Positions 1 through 9,059 of a stretch of DNA of 62,623 nt are shown here, in pieces. Numbering within the stretch: the first letter of the stretch is position 1; the number at the start of each line of letters is the position of its first letter. Position numbers and translations under genes: made by a program. Origin of the DNA: CAYSCZ01 sp964429655 (GTDB lineage Bacteria > Bacteroidota > Bacteroidia > Cytophagales > Cyclobacteriaceae); NCBI GenBank assembly GCA_964429655.1, contig CAYSCZ010000012.1:1-62623 (forward strand), read 5' to 3'. Under the pieces are notes generated by a model. It made no database searches. It had not been told where the DNA came from and saw only the letters and a program-made list of their open reading frames with translations.

Positions 1-92
1 GATTTTTTGGGCTTTAACCCTTCATGACAAAATTCCAATGACAAATCTGGGATAAATTCATAACTTTTTGCCCGAATGCGTATCTATAGTTC

Positions 93-1136
93 ATGAGCCG
101 GGAAAAGTTATATTGGTTATGTCAGATTATGGGCTGGTCCATATACGGGTTGGCTAATATCTTAATCTATTACATCTTCCTTGACATGGGTCTCAACCAG
201 GTGCTGGGGCAGGTACTGCACGCGCTCTATTACCTACTGTCTACCCATATTTTTCGGTTTATAATTAAAAGGAATGGTTGGCTGAATAGTCACTGGAAAG
301 CACTCATATCCAGGGCCCTGATGGTTACTATCTTGCTAAGTGTATCAAATTATGCTTACCTACTCCTGATCTCTTACTACCTCGGCATGTTGACGCCTGA
401 AAGTGATTTTACCGCTTTGGCAATGATTGTGAACCTGATTGGACCTTTTTTTATCTATTTCATCTGGTCGATGATATACTTTATAGTCCATTATTTTGAG
501 AAATACAATAAATCGCTGCAAATGGAAGCGGCCCTCAATGAAATTGAGCTCAATAATTTGAAGTCGCAACTTAATCCGCATTTTATCTTTAATGCCCTGA
601 ACAGCATCCGGGGACTGGTAGATGAAGACCCTAAAAAGTCGAAGGTGGCGATAACCCAACTCTCCCACATCCTCAGAAACTCCCTCCTGAAAAACAAAGA
701 TCGCCTGATTAGCTTCCAGGAAGAGATGAAAACGGTGATGGACTACCTCAACCTGGAGGCTATCCGCTATGAAGAAAGGCTGAATACAGAGATCGATATC
801 GCCCTGGGATCTGAAAATTATTACATCCCCCCTATGATGATTCAAACACTGGTGGAAAACGGGATAAAGCATGGGATAGCTCAGCTTACATACGGTGGTA
901 AAATATCGTTAAAAACGAAGGTTCGGCCGGAATGCCTTGAGATCCAGATCCGAAACTCCGGACAGTATATAAATGGGAGCAACCAATCGACGGGTACGGG
1001 CATAGATAATACCATTAAGCGGCTGCGGCTGATTTATGGGGAAAGCGCTAATTTTAAAATTGAAAATGAGAATGACCATACGGTCTTAACGAAAATACTG
1101 ATACCGGAAAAATATGAAAACAATCATAATAGATGA
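93..1136 (+). CDS. LytS-type membrane sensor histidine kinase
   Basis: Sensor kinase of the His_kinase/LytS class; it would autophosphorylate and pass phosphate to the LytTR regulator encoded next. Residues 1-135 hold about four hydrophobic membrane segments with no large extracytoplasmic domain. A short helix leads to the phosphoacceptor motif NPHFIFNALNS with His163, typical of this class. The ATPase domain follows, with the N-box VENGIKHG (Asn256) and the G-box TGTGIDNTIKRL. The length (347 aa) is normal. The 3' end overlaps the regulator gene by 23 bases, so the two are translationally linked. The signal sensed cannot be read from the sequence. Confidence 0.93.
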   Translation: MSREKLYWLCQIMGWSIYGLANILIYYIFLDMGLNQVLGQVLHALYYLLSTHIFRFIIKRNGWLNSHWKALISRALMVTILLSVSNYAYLLLISYYLGMLTPESDFTALAMIVNLIGPFFIYFIWSMIYFIVHYFEKYNKSLQMEAALNEIELNNLKSQLNPHFIFNALNSIRGLVDEDPKKSKVAITQLSHILRNSLLKNKDRLISFQEEMKTVMDYLNLEAIRYEERLNTEIDIALGSENYYIPPMMIQTLVENGIKHGIAQLTYGGKISLKTKVRPECLEIQIRNSGQYINGSNQSTGTGIDNTIKRLRLIYGESANFKIENENDHTVLTKILIPEKYENNHNR

Positions 1137-1836
1137 TGAACGGCTGGCCCGTAAAGAGCTGACTAACCTGTTAGCCGACAGAGAAGAGATCAATATAATG
1201 GATGAGGCGGTCAACGTGGAGGATGCTATTCTGAAAATCAATAAGCATAAGCCGGACCTTATTTTTCTGGATATACAGATGCCCGGTGGTACGGGTTTTG
1301 ACCTGTTGGAGCAGCTTCTGATCGTGCCCAAGGTCATTTTTACCACCGCTTATGATGATTATGCCATCAAAGCTTTTGAATATAATGCTTTTGACTATCT
1401 ATTGAAACCTATTCAACCGGAAAGACTTGGAGAAGCCATTGAAAGAATAATGAGATATGATCAGGAAGTTGGTCATAAATCAAAAAAGGAAGAGCGGAAA
1501 CTAAATGTAGATGACCAGGTGTTCGTGAAAGATGGGGAGAAGTGCTGGTTTGTCCGATTATCAGAAGTTCGTTTATTTGAGTCTGATGGGAATTATATTA
1601 AGGTATATTTTAAAAACTTCAAACCCATGATCCATAAGTCATTAAATGCATTGGAGGAGCGATTAGATGAACGGGCGTTTTTCAGGGCCAGCAGGAAACA
1701 TATTATAAACCTTACATGGGTAAAGGCCATTGAGACTTGGTTCAATGGCGGTCTATTGGTTGAACTAGAAGGGGGTGAAAAAGTTGAGGTCAGCCGGCGA
1801 CAAGCCTTCAGGTTTAAAGAAATGATGAGCTTATGA
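1114..1836 (+). CDS. LytTR-family response regulator
   Basis: DNA-binding response regulator, partner of the overlapping LytS-type kinase. Residues 1-120 form a receiver domain with the acidic pair at 7-8, phosphoacceptor Asp53 in FLDIQMPG, Thr77/Thr78 and Lys98 in LLKPI. Residues about 130-238 form a LytTR DNA-binding domain, with LSEVRLFESDGNYIKVYF and FFRASRKHIINL as hallmarks. Its length (240 aa) is standard. Such regulators usually control a few nearby or envelope genes; no target is evident here. The stop abuts the convergent gene at 1837 with no spacer. Confidence 0.95.
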   Translation: MKTIIIDDERLARKELTNLLADREEINIMDEAVNVEDAILKINKHKPDLIFLDIQMPGGTGFDLLEQLLIVPKVIFTTAYDDYAIKAFEYNAFDYLLKPIQPERLGEAIERIMRYDQEVGHKSKKEERKLNVDDQVFVKDGEKCWFVRLSEVRLFESDGNYIKVYFKNFKPMIHKSLNALEERLDERAFFRASRKHIINLTWVKAIETWFNGGLLVELEGGEKVEVSRRQAFRFKEMMSL

Positions 1837-2199
1837 TCAGCCTACTTTTTTAAGAAGTTTTTTATCAATACCCCATTCTTTGGCGAGGTTAAGCATGGCG
1901 GTGGCCTCCATTTCAGTCAGGTAGCCTTTTTTGTAATTATCGTTCCATACGGCGAGGAGGTATTCCAGTTTTTTTTCCTCCGGTAAATTACCGATTATTT
2001 TGTTGAGGTATTCTCTGGAGCGATCAAATGCGGAAAGGTAGTCTTCAGCAATAAAATTAAGGGACCATTGTAGTTCATCCTGTGCTTCCAAGCTTTCAGC
2101 AGATTCATTCAATATTTTTTCCTCATCCTCATCCAAGCCATGATAGTGTAGTATCAAGGCTTTAAGTAAGATGAAAGCTTTTTTTTCTTCACGATCCAT
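1837..2199 (-). CDS. Small conserved-looking protein, function unknown
   Basis: A 120-residue soluble protein, predicted almost entirely helical and acidic in its first half. It lacks a signal peptide, membrane segment or recognisable catalytic motif. The spacing of acidic and hydrophobic residues is loosely TerB-like, but the usual DG..D.E motif is absent, so I do not assign that family. The ATG start is supported by a good Bacteroidetes promoter at 2232-2261 only about 30 bases upstream, suggesting its own transcription although it follows hemW on the same strand. Confidence 0.7.
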   Translation of the reverse strand: MDREEKKAFILLKALILHYHGLDEDEEKILNESAESLEAQDELQWSLNFIAEDYLSAFDRSREYLNKIIGNLPEEKKLEYLLAVWNDNYKKGYLTEMEATAMLNLAKEWGIDKKLLKKVG

Positions 2200-2231
2200 A
2201 ACACATTAAAATAATGGTTGAAAAATATCCT

Positions 2232-2261
2232 CAAAGATATTAGGAATTAAATCCATAGCAA
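2232..2261 (-). promoter_or_regulatory. Bacteroidetes-type promoter for the 120-aa gene
   Basis: On the minus strand a TTG (2259-2261) is followed after exactly 19 bases by TATCTTTG (2232-2239). This matches the Bacteroidetes sigma-ABfr consensus of a -33 TTG and a -7 TAnnTTTG. It lies across the 3' end of hemW and about 30 bases before the ATG at 2199. The match is seen; activity is inferred. Confidence 0.5.
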
Positions 2262-3362
2262 CTCACTCAGTATATTGTCCATCAGTAATTTACCCTTTAA
2301 ATTCAATTTAATTTTGCATCCCTGTTGAGTAATTAAATTTTGCTTAATAAATTTTGATATAATGTGCTGATATTGCTGTACAGGATAGCCAAAATAAGTG
2401 TGGAGGAAATTGACATCGATCCCTTCAATAGTTCGGAGGGATGTGAGTAAATAATCGTTAGCCCGGTCTTTTTCTGTTAGGATTTCACAATGAGCAGGCA
2501 GGATCTTCTCATTCAAATATTTAATGTATTTGATGTTATTTGAAACATTAACCTGTCGGGTTATTCCATTATAAGAGTGAGCAGAGGGCCCCAGGCCAAG
2601 GTATTCTTTCCCTGACCAGTATGCAGTATTGTGCATGGAATAGTAACCCGGTTTGCTGAAGTTAGATATCTCGTATTGTTCATAGCCATGCACCTGAAGC
2701 CATTGGATGATGATTTCATATTGCCGGCTTTCTGTTTCGTCATCCATAGGTTTTAGTGTCCCGTTTTTTACCCAGTGGCCAAATGCCGTCTGATTTTCAA
2801 TAGTCAGCCCATAAATGGAGATGTGCTCGGGATCTAAAATTGTAATTTGCTCGAGGTCCGGTTGAATGTTAAAGCCTGTAAAACCATACATTAAGTCTAT
2901 GCTAATATTATCAAATCCAACCTCCCGGGCTTTTTGAAAGCTTGTCAGTGCTTGTTGGCTGGTATGTGATCGGTTGGACAGGGCAAGGACTTCATCCTGG
3001 AAACTTTGTACACCAATACTCAGCCGATTGAAGCCAAGGGTTTTAAGCCCCGATAATTTCTCAAGGTCAAGGTCATCTGGATTACATTCAATGGTAAGTT
3101 CTTTGAGTTGAGATAAATCATAATCTTTATAGCATTGTGCGATGATTTCCCGTAGGGATTCATAACTCAGCAGAGACGGTGTTCCTCCTCCAAAATATAA
3201 AGTTTGGATTTTTGTATTGTGGAGGAAATCATTTCTAAGGGCAATTTCTTGCAAAAGACTTTCAATGAAAGATGATTTTGTTTTAAGATTTGTTGAAAAG
3301 TGAAAATCGCAGTAGTGACAAGCTTTCCTGCAATAAGGTATATGGATATAAATGCCAGACAA
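2247..3362 (-). CDS. hemW: HemW-family radical SAM heme chaperone
   Basis: HemW, the oxygen-independent coproporphyrinogen oxidase-like radical SAM protein now known as a heme-binding chaperone. The cluster motif CxxxCxxC is at Cys11, Cys15 and Cys18, followed by FGGGTPS, the ECNPDDLD region and the HemW C-terminal domain. HemN proper has a longer N-terminus, and the length of 371 aa fits HemW. The conserved family N-terminus (GIYIHIPYC) begins straight after a TTG at 3362 and an in-frame stop lies 18 bases upstream, so a TTG start is nearly forced. It faces the Omp85 gene with overlapping or near-touching 5' ends. Confidence 0.92.
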   Translation of the reverse strand: MSGIYIHIPYCRKACHYCDFHFSTNLKTKSSFIESLLQEIALRNDFLHNTKIQTLYFGGGTPSLLSYESLREIIAQCYKDYDLSQLKELTIECNPDDLDLEKLSGLKTLGFNRLSIGVQSFQDEVLALSNRSHTSQQALTSFQKAREVGFDNISIDLMYGFTGFNIQPDLEQITILDPEHISIYGLTIENQTAFGHWVKNGTLKPMDDETESRQYEIIIQWLQVHGYEQYEISNFSKPGYYSMHNTAYWSGKEYLGLGPSAHSYNGITRQVNVSNNIKYIKYLNEKILPAHCEILTEKDRANDYLLTSLRTIEGIDVNFLHTYFGYPVQQYQHIISKFIKQNLITQQGCKIKLNLKGKLLMDNILSELLWI

Positions 3363-5030
3363 TTCGGTGTTATTCTTTCAATTCTGATGGTAAAAATACT
3401 TTTTATTACCATCAATGGTAGTTTTGCCCAGGAGGTTGAAGAAACTATTGTTGTACTGCAATATGAGGACCGGACCAGGGATGTCTTTAAAACAAGTGAT
3501 CAAAATGATATCAATGAGCGCGTTAAATCATTGATTGAACAGCTAAGAGGAAAGGGCTATATATTGGCTAATATTGACTCAGCGCTTATTTTAGGAGATA
3601 CCGCCAGTTTTTTTCTTTATAAAGGACCAAAGTATAAACTGAAAGCAGGTGATGATCATTTCTATCCTATCCATGATTCATTGACGTTCTTTAAGGCCAG
3701 TAAAAAAATCTCTGATGCTTATGTGAATGAAGGATATCCATTCACTAAAGTTATGTTAGACTCCATGATTGTTTTGGTTAATTCTATAAAAGGCAGAATG
3801 ACCATAGATTCAGGCCCTGAGATCACCTTTGATAGCTTGGTTATTAATGAGGGACTTAAGACTAAAAATTCTTTTCTGCAAAACCATCTTAAGTTAAATT
3901 ATGGAAAGAAATTTCAACAGAGGCCACTCGATGGAATTTCAAGGAGAATTAATGGCCTTAGTTTTCTGGTACTAAGAAAACCAGCGGAAATTTCATTTCA
4001 AAATAATAATGCAACCCTTCACCTGGACCTGGAAGAAAAAAAAGCTAACCGTTTTGATGGTATACTTGGCTTTCTTCCCAGGGAAAATGAAGGTGATAAA
4101 TTGTTAATCACCGGAGAACTTGATCTGAGACTTAAAAACCTATTTGGGGGCGGACAAAACGTGGATATTACCTGGCGAGGCACAAAACCACGCAGTCAGG
4201 TGTTGGATTTGAATTATATCCACCCTTATCCATTTGGTATTCCCTTGAAGGCCGGCTTTTCATATCATTTACTTAAAGAAGACACAAATTTTGTGAATTT
4301 AAATGCTCAAATCAGTTTAAGTATCCCTGTTTCTATCAACGGGCAATTTAGCTTATTCTACAAAAATAAACGTTCAAATGTCTTGTCAGCAGAATTTTTT
4401 AGTTCAAGGGATAACTTAGATAACCGGCTCAATGGCTACGGCCTGGCATTTGATATTAACAACCAGGATAATCCATTTGTGCCCAAAAATGGCTACAGGG
4501 TCAGGTTAAGTGCTGAAATTAGCGGTAAAAAGGTGATCAGGAATTCATTATTCCCTCAGGAGGTTTATGATTCGGTTAGGATTAACTCCAATCAATATGC
4601 ATTTGAAGCAGATATCGCATTTAGCATTCCAATAAATCGCTATCTCAATTTATTTTCGAATATAAGCGGGGGTTCTGTGATAAATGATGAAATTTTTATT
4701 AATGATTTATATCGAATTGGGGGGATAAATTCTCTGCGGGGTTTTACAGAAAACCAATTTTTTGCATCCAATTATATTTTAGGATCTACAGAATTGAGAT
4801 TATTCTTTGAGCAATATTCTTACTTATTTTTATTCATTGATCAATCTTATTTACAATTCAATTTAGAAAGTAGTAATTTTCGTGATTATCCGACAGGGTT
4901 AGGCGTGGGACTAAGCTTATTCACAGAATCGGGTAGTTTTAATTTTGTATATGCGTTAGGCAGAACTGATGATCAACCCCTATCTATCAATTTATCTAAA
5001 ATTCATTTTGGTTATACTGGTCAATTTTGA
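3342..5030 (+). CDS. Omp85/BamA-TamA family outer membrane protein
   Basis: Outer-membrane beta-barrel protein of the Omp85 superfamily, which inserts or translocates proteins across the outer membrane. From the ATG at 3342 it has a signal peptide ending near GSFAQ, a POTRA-like region of roughly 200 residues and a C-terminal barrel. The barrel carries the lid-loop motif, here GGINSLRGF, and the NPFVPKNGYRVRL strand typical of the surface-antigen domain. About 560 aa is TamA-like and shorter than BamA. The start is uncertain: GTG 3300 and ATG 3387 are in frame. I prefer 3342 because it gives a full signal peptide, at the cost of a 21-base overlap with divergent hemW. No TamB-like gene adjoins it. 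Confidence 0.85.
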   Translation: MDINARQFGVILSILMVKILFITINGSFAQEVEETIVVLQYEDRTRDVFKTSDQNDINERVKSLIEQLRGKGYILANIDSALILGDTASFFLYKGPKYKLKAGDDHFYPIHDSLTFFKASKKISDAYVNEGYPFTKVMLDSMIVLVNSIKGRMTIDSGPEITFDSLVINEGLKTKNSFLQNHLKLNYGKKFQQRPLDGISRRINGLSFLVLRKPAEISFQNNNATLHLDLEEKKANRFDGILGFLPRENEGDKLLITGELDLRLKNLFGGGQNVDITWRGTKPRSQVLDLNYIHPYPFGIPLKAGFSYHLLKEDTNFVNLNAQISLSIPVSINGQFSLFYKNKRSNVLSAEFFSSRDNLDNRLNGYGLAFDINNQDNPFVPKNGYRVRLSAEISGKKVIRNSLFPQEVYDSVRINSNQYAFEADIAFSIPINRYLNLFSNISGGSVINDEIFINDLYRIGGINSLRGFTENQFFASNYILGSTELRLFFEQYSYLFLFIDQSYLQFNLESSNFRDYPTGLGVGLSLFTESGSFNFVYALGRTDDQPLSINLSKIHFGYTGQF

Positions 5031-5949
5031 TACACATGGCCATGGAGATAAAAAAAATAAAGATGCAGAGGTTATTATAAACCATAAAGCTTTAGGGAAT
5101 ACCGGACTATTTATTAATGAGATTGAGGTGTCGGATAGCATTCATATTCAGATACCTCCAAATTCGGTTGTGATACAGAACCGACGGGTGATTAATGTCA
5201 ATTTAGGAAAAAAAGATCAACAATTATTGATGCATGATACCTCAGCAATTTTACAGATAATTTCAAATGATGCACTGACAAAGTTAAAAATTATTCGATC
5301 TGGGCAAGATGACCCGACAGGATCATTACTTACAGCCAGGTATAATACCATCTACCAAAATTATTGGTTTGTGGTATTGATCATATTTATAGTCTTTCTT
5401 GCCGGCTTTTTGAATGCTAAGGCTACTAATCTCATTGATTTATTAGATAATATGCCAATTCTTTTATTGTCTATTGTTAACATATTAATCATTGATCTTA
5501 TTTTCCATTTGATGATACCAATTGATCGTAGGTTTGAGTTGCTAATGTTAGGTTATGATACCGGTATAATTATATCCTTAATGAAAACCTCTGTGATAGT
5601 AGGTATATTTTTTTTAGCAAAGTATCTAGTAATCAGCTTACTAACTTTGTTGTTCAAGCTGAGGAATTTATTACAGGAGCAATACCAGACCTTCAATAAA
5701 TATATATTTTTCATTAATACATTTTTTTTGTTGCTTCTAATAGCATTTTGGCAACTTGACATAGCCTTTGTCTTTAATCTACGGTTTTTGTCTTCTTTAT
5801 ATTTTATTGCCGTTTTAGTATCTAGTCTGGCTGTAGTAAATATTTTCTTAAAGAAATATTCGTATAATAATATCTATTTATTTTCGTATTTTTGCACATC
5901 AGAAATTTTCTCACTGTTTATCGTGTTTAAGTTATTTTATTTTAGCTAA
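4969..5949 (+). CDS. DUF4271-type membrane protein
   Basis: Membrane protein resembling the DUF4271 family that commonly precedes hemD in Bacteroidetes. A signal-like hydrophobic stretch at residues 8-18 is followed by a soluble segment of about 100 residues, then about six membrane helices from residue 128 to the end. The start overlaps the Omp85 3' end by 62 bases in another frame, and that overlap encodes the hydrophobic N-terminus, so the start is plausible but not certain. The gene stops 14 bases before hemD, implying cotranscription. The family has no established biochemical function. Confidence 0.75.
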   Translation: MINPYLSIYLKFILVILVNFDTHGHGDKKNKDAEVIINHKALGNTGLFINEIEVSDSIHIQIPPNSVVIQNRRVINVNLGKKDQQLLMHDTSAILQIISNDALTKLKIIRSGQDDPTGSLLTARYNTIYQNYWFVVLIIFIVFLAGFLNAKATNLIDLLDNMPILLLSIVNILIIDLIFHLMIPIDRRFELLMLGYDTGIIISLMKTSVIVGIFFLAKYLVISLLTLLFKLRNLLQEQYQTFNKYIFFINTFFLLLLIAFWQLDIAFVFNLRFLSSLYFIAVLVSSLAVVNIFLKKYSYNNIYLFSYFCTSEIFSLFIVFKLFYFS

Positions 5950-5963
5950 TAAGATTATTGGTC

Positions 5964-6752
5964 ATGAGTGAAGGATTATTAGTGACAGACAAAGAGCGTC
6001 TTGCAAAAGTTTCAAGTATTTTAGTTTCTCAACCAAAGCCGAAAAACAGCAACTCCCCATATTTTAAATTGGCTTCTAAGTATAATTTAAAAGTTGATTT
6101 TAGACCTTTTATACAAATAGAACCGATAAATGGTAAGGAGTTTAGAAAGCAGAAGATCAATATACTTGATCATTCAGCTATCATTCTTACCAGTAGAAAT
6201 GCTGTTGATCATTTTTTCAGATTGGCTTTGGAGAATAAGGTTGAAATACCATCTGACATGAAGTATTTCTGCATCTCCGAACAAACTTCTAATTATTTAC
6301 AGAAATATATAGTTATAAGAAAACGCAAAATTTTCATAGGTTCTAAAACTGCGCAGGATTTAACAGAAGTATTGAAAAAGCACAAAAATGAAAAGTTTTT
6401 GTTCCCTTGTTCTAATATCAGAAAAGATGATATACCCAACTTCTTAAATAAAAATGATTATAACTTCACGGAAGCTGTAATTTATAAAACCGTTGCTAGT
6501 GATATATCTGATCTAGCAGATGTTAATTATGATATCATAGCTTTTTTTAGTCCGTCTGGCATCAATTCCCTGTTTGTTAATTTTCCGGATTTTAAACAAA
6601 ACTCTACAAGAATTGCAGCTTTTGGACCAACTACAGCGAAAGCGGTAAGGGAAGCAAATTTAATTTTAGACATCCAAGCACCATTGCCAAACGCTCCTTC
6701 AATGACTGGAGCAATCGAATTATATATCAAAAAAGCAAACGGAATTACCTAA
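5964..6752 (+). CDS. hemD: Uroporphyrinogen-III synthase
   Basis: HemD cyclises hydroxymethylbilane to uroporphyrinogen III in heme and siroheme synthesis. The 262-aa protein has the weak but recognisable two-domain HemD pattern: ILTSRNAVDHFF in the first domain, then FFSPSGINSLF, IAAFGPTTAKAVREA and PSMTGAIELYI near the C-terminus. A TTG six bases upstream is possible, but the ATG at 5964 gives the natural start. It sits between the DUF4271 gene and porP, an arrangement that places a heme gene directly upstream of the secretion locus. No other heme biosynthesis enzyme is nearby apart from the HemW chaperone. Confidence 0.85.
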   Translation: MSEGLLVTDKERLAKVSSILVSQPKPKNSNSPYFKLASKYNLKVDFRPFIQIEPINGKEFRKQKINILDHSAIILTSRNAVDHFFRLALENKVEIPSDMKYFCISEQTSNYLQKYIVIRKRKIFIGSKTAQDLTEVLKKHKNEKFLFPCSNIRKDDIPNFLNKNDYNFTEAVIYKTVASDISDLADVNYDIIAFFSPSGINSLFVNFPDFKQNSTRIAAFGPTTAKAVREANLILDIQAPLPNAPSMTGAIELYIKKANGIT

Positions 6753-6800
6753 AATAACGTTAAGATTGCCTAACTTATCCTTATAAGGTCAAGCATATCT

Positions 6801-7757
6801 ATGAAGGTTAAATTTCTGTTGTTCATTGCTATATGTGTTAGTTTATCTAGACTAAATGCTCAACAAGATCCTCTATTAAGTCATTATTTAGTAACTCCTG
6901 AAACTCTTAATCCTGCTTTTAATAGCACATTCGAAAATGCTTACCTAAGCGCTCTACACCGAACGCAATGGGCAGGTTTTTCTACTTCTTTTGATGGATC
7001 AGGTGGTGCCCCAAATACCCAGTTTTTAAACTTTAGTGTACCGATAAAAAGCTTGATAAATACTGCAGGTGTAAATATAATTAATGATAATCTGGGACCC
7101 AGAAATACAATATCAGTGCAGTTCAATGCGACACATCAGATTGATTTTGTAAGATCCAGTATTATCATAGCTGTAATGCCGGGTTTAGTAACTCAAACCT
7201 TAAATGATGAATTGAGGTTTGTTGATCCAAACGATCCATTTAATACTGGTTCCAGGGAAACACAGCAACGTTTCGATATGGGAGGTGCCCTATTATATAA
7301 AAACTACAGTAATTATTTTGTTGGTATTACTATCAATCATATGCTTGCTCCGTCTTTTGATTTTAATGTGGATAGGGCACAAAATATTTTAGAAAGAAAT
7401 TATTATTTAATGTTGGGAAAAGAAGATATCCCATTGTTTTTCAACTTTAAGCTGAATCCCACATTTTTACTACGTACTGATTTAAATACTTTCTCTTTTG
7501 ACATAGGTGCTGTAGGTACTTATGGTGATAAATTATGGGGAGGTGTTTCCTATCGTCAGGATGAGGCAATTACGTTATTATTCGGTTATAATTTTTTAGA
7601 AAATCAGAGACTGAAAATAGGATACTCATTTGATTATGTAACTAATCAAAGCGATGCTAAGGAGTTGACCTCCCATGAAATCTTTATCAGATATGACTTG
7701 CCTAATTTAATTTTTGGTAGTAAAAAACCAGTAAAAACACCCAGATATAGATTTTAA
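6801..7757 (+). CDS. porP: PorP/SprF-family type IX secretion membrane protein
   Basis: Outer-membrane beta-barrel protein of the PorP/SprF family, which in the type IX secretion system tethers C-terminal-domain cargo or associates with the PorK/PorN ring. Residues 1-20 are a signal peptide ending NAQ. The mature start QDPLLSHYLVTPETLNPAF and the later LHRTQWAGF motif are diagnostic. The 318-aa length fits the family. It lies directly upstream of gldKLMN, matching the porPKLMN order of Porphyromonas gingivalis, so it is probably the dedicated core PorP and not one of the accessory paralogs. A 195-base gap with a palindrome separates it from gldK. Confidence 0.92.
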   Translation: MKVKFLLFIAICVSLSRLNAQQDPLLSHYLVTPETLNPAFNSTFENAYLSALHRTQWAGFSTSFDGSGGAPNTQFLNFSVPIKSLINTAGVNIINDNLGPRNTISVQFNATHQIDFVRSSIIIAVMPGLVTQTLNDELRFVDPNDPFNTGSRETQQRFDMGGALLYKNYSNYFVGITINHMLAPSFDFNVDRAQNILERNYYLMLGKEDIPLFFNFKLNPTFLLRTDLNTFSFDIGAVGTYGDKLWGGVSYRQDEAITLLFGYNFLENQRLKIGYSFDYVTNQSDAKELTSHEIFIRYDLPNLIFGSKKPVKTPRYRF

Positions 7758-7848
7758 AGTGATATAATATGAATTTTTTACGAGGTTAGATGTATTTCCC
7801 TTCTAAAAATTTGTTTAATCTTGTATGAAAACTTTATTTTAAACGTTG

Positions 7849-7896
7849 ATTTAGTACTAAATATTAAGTTAGCTTCGTATATTTAGGATTTAGTAC
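7849..7896. promoter_or_regulatory. Palindrome and repeated half-site upstream of gldK
   Basis: A perfect 14-bp palindrome, ATTTAGTACTAAAT, lies at 7849-7862, and its 10-base half GATTTAGTAC (7848-7857) recurs exactly at 7887-7896, 39 bases downstream. Both lie in the only long gap of the porP-gldN cluster, about 55-105 bases before the gldK start. The arrangement suggests an operator read by a dimeric regulator; no binding protein can be named. Confidence 0.35.
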
Positions 7897-7952
7897 AATA
7901 TTGATATTTGAATTTTGTTTATAATTTAGGTGCTATATTTTAAAAAGGTGTT

Positions 7953-8999
7953 ATGAATAATAAATTATTAATGAATTTTTACAATTTTGTTTGGATAATT
8001 TTAATAGCTCTGTTTTTTCAGGGTTGTGGATTACTTGGACTAGGAGGTGGAGGTTATGATGACAGAGGTGAACTCATCGGTGCTCTTGGTCGTGAAGGTT
8101 GGGAACTAACCAGACCTTATGGTATGGTTCAGATTCCAGGAGGTACATTCCATATGGGTCAGGCTGATGAAAATATTGCAGCTTCCCAAATCAATTTTAA
8201 CAAACAAGTTACGATTGGAGGATTTTATATGGATGATACCGAAATTACAAATAATGAATACAGACAATTTACAGAGAATATTCAGGAAGGTGCCGAGGCA
8301 GAATTACCGGAGGGATTTGTCATAGAAGACCTGATCCCAGATACCACTGTCTGGGTTAATGATTATACCCATCACCTCGGTGATCCTTTAATGGCTTATT
8401 ATTGGACCCATCCGGCCTTTGATAATTATCCAGTAGTAGGAGTAAACTGGGAGGCAGCTAAATATTTTTGTCAGTGGAGAACTGAATACTTAAATAGTTA
8501 CAGGGCAGATAGAGGTGAATTTTCCATGCCAAACTTCAGATTGCCTTCGGAAGCTGAATGGGAATATGCTTCAAGGGGAGGTAGGGATATGGCTAAATAT
8601 CCTTGGGGAAACCCTTATATAAGAAATGTTAAAGGATGCTTATTAGCCAACTTTAAACCTGGAAGGGGTAATTATTATGATGACGGCTTTGCTTATACCG
8701 CACCTGTAGCAACTTTCTTCGCAAACGATTATGGCTTATACGATATGTCAGGAAATGTCGCTGAATGGTGTGAAGATGCTTTTCATCCCGCTTCTTTTCC
8801 ATTAGTATGGGATTTGAATCCAACATATTTTGATCCGGAAGAACACAGAAAGATTATAAGAGGGGGATCTTGGAAAGATATAGCATATTTCTTAGAGACT
8901 GGAACCAGGGCCTTTGAATTTAAAGATTCAGCAAGAGCTTCTGTAGGGTTTAGATGTGCAATGACTTACTTGGGAAGATCATCAGGAAGTGAATTTTAA
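7953..8999 (+). CDS. gldK: GldK/PorK gliding and type IX secretion lipoprotein
   Basis: GldK (PorK), an outer-membrane lipoprotein that forms the large periplasmic ring of the T9SS with GldN. A lipoprotein signal peptide ends at FFQGC with Cys25 as the lipidation site, followed by a Gly-rich linker. Residues about 58-335 form an FGE-sulfatase fold: MVQIPGGTFHMGQ, YPVVGVNWEAAKYFCQW, FRLPSEAEWEYASRGG, SGNVAEWCED and the ending ASVGFRCAM. This fold is structural in GldK and no sulfatase-activating role is implied. The ATG follows AAAAAGGTG. It is the first gene of the gldK-L-M-N block, 60 bases before gldL. Confidence 0.96.
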   Translation: MNNKLLMNFYNFVWIILIALFFQGCGLLGLGGGGYDDRGELIGALGREGWELTRPYGMVQIPGGTFHMGQADENIAASQINFNKQVTIGGFYMDDTEITNNEYRQFTENIQEGAEAELPEGFVIEDLIPDTTVWVNDYTHHLGDPLMAYYWTHPAFDNYPVVGVNWEAAKYFCQWRTEYLNSYRADRGEFSMPNFRLPSEAEWEYASRGGRDMAKYPWGNPYIRNVKGCLLANFKPGRGNYYDDGFAYTAPVATFFANDYGLYDMSGNVAEWCEDAFHPASFPLVWDLNPTYFDPEEHRKIIRGGSWKDIAYFLETGTRAFEFKDSARASVGFRCAMTYLGRSSGSEF

Positions 9000-9059
9000 C
9001 ATAATTAGATTGAAAATTTCAAAAAAAACATTATTTTACTAACCAAAAACTAAATAAAA

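Noticed and set aside
360..872. 170-codon minus ORF opposite the LytS kinase
   Set aside because: It mirrors the conserved kinase coding region and has no signal of its own.
7953..8999. GldK as a sulfatase-activating formylglycine-generating enzyme
   Set aside because: The fold is shared, but the lipobox, the gldLMN neighbours and the absence of a sulfatase identify the structural secretion protein.
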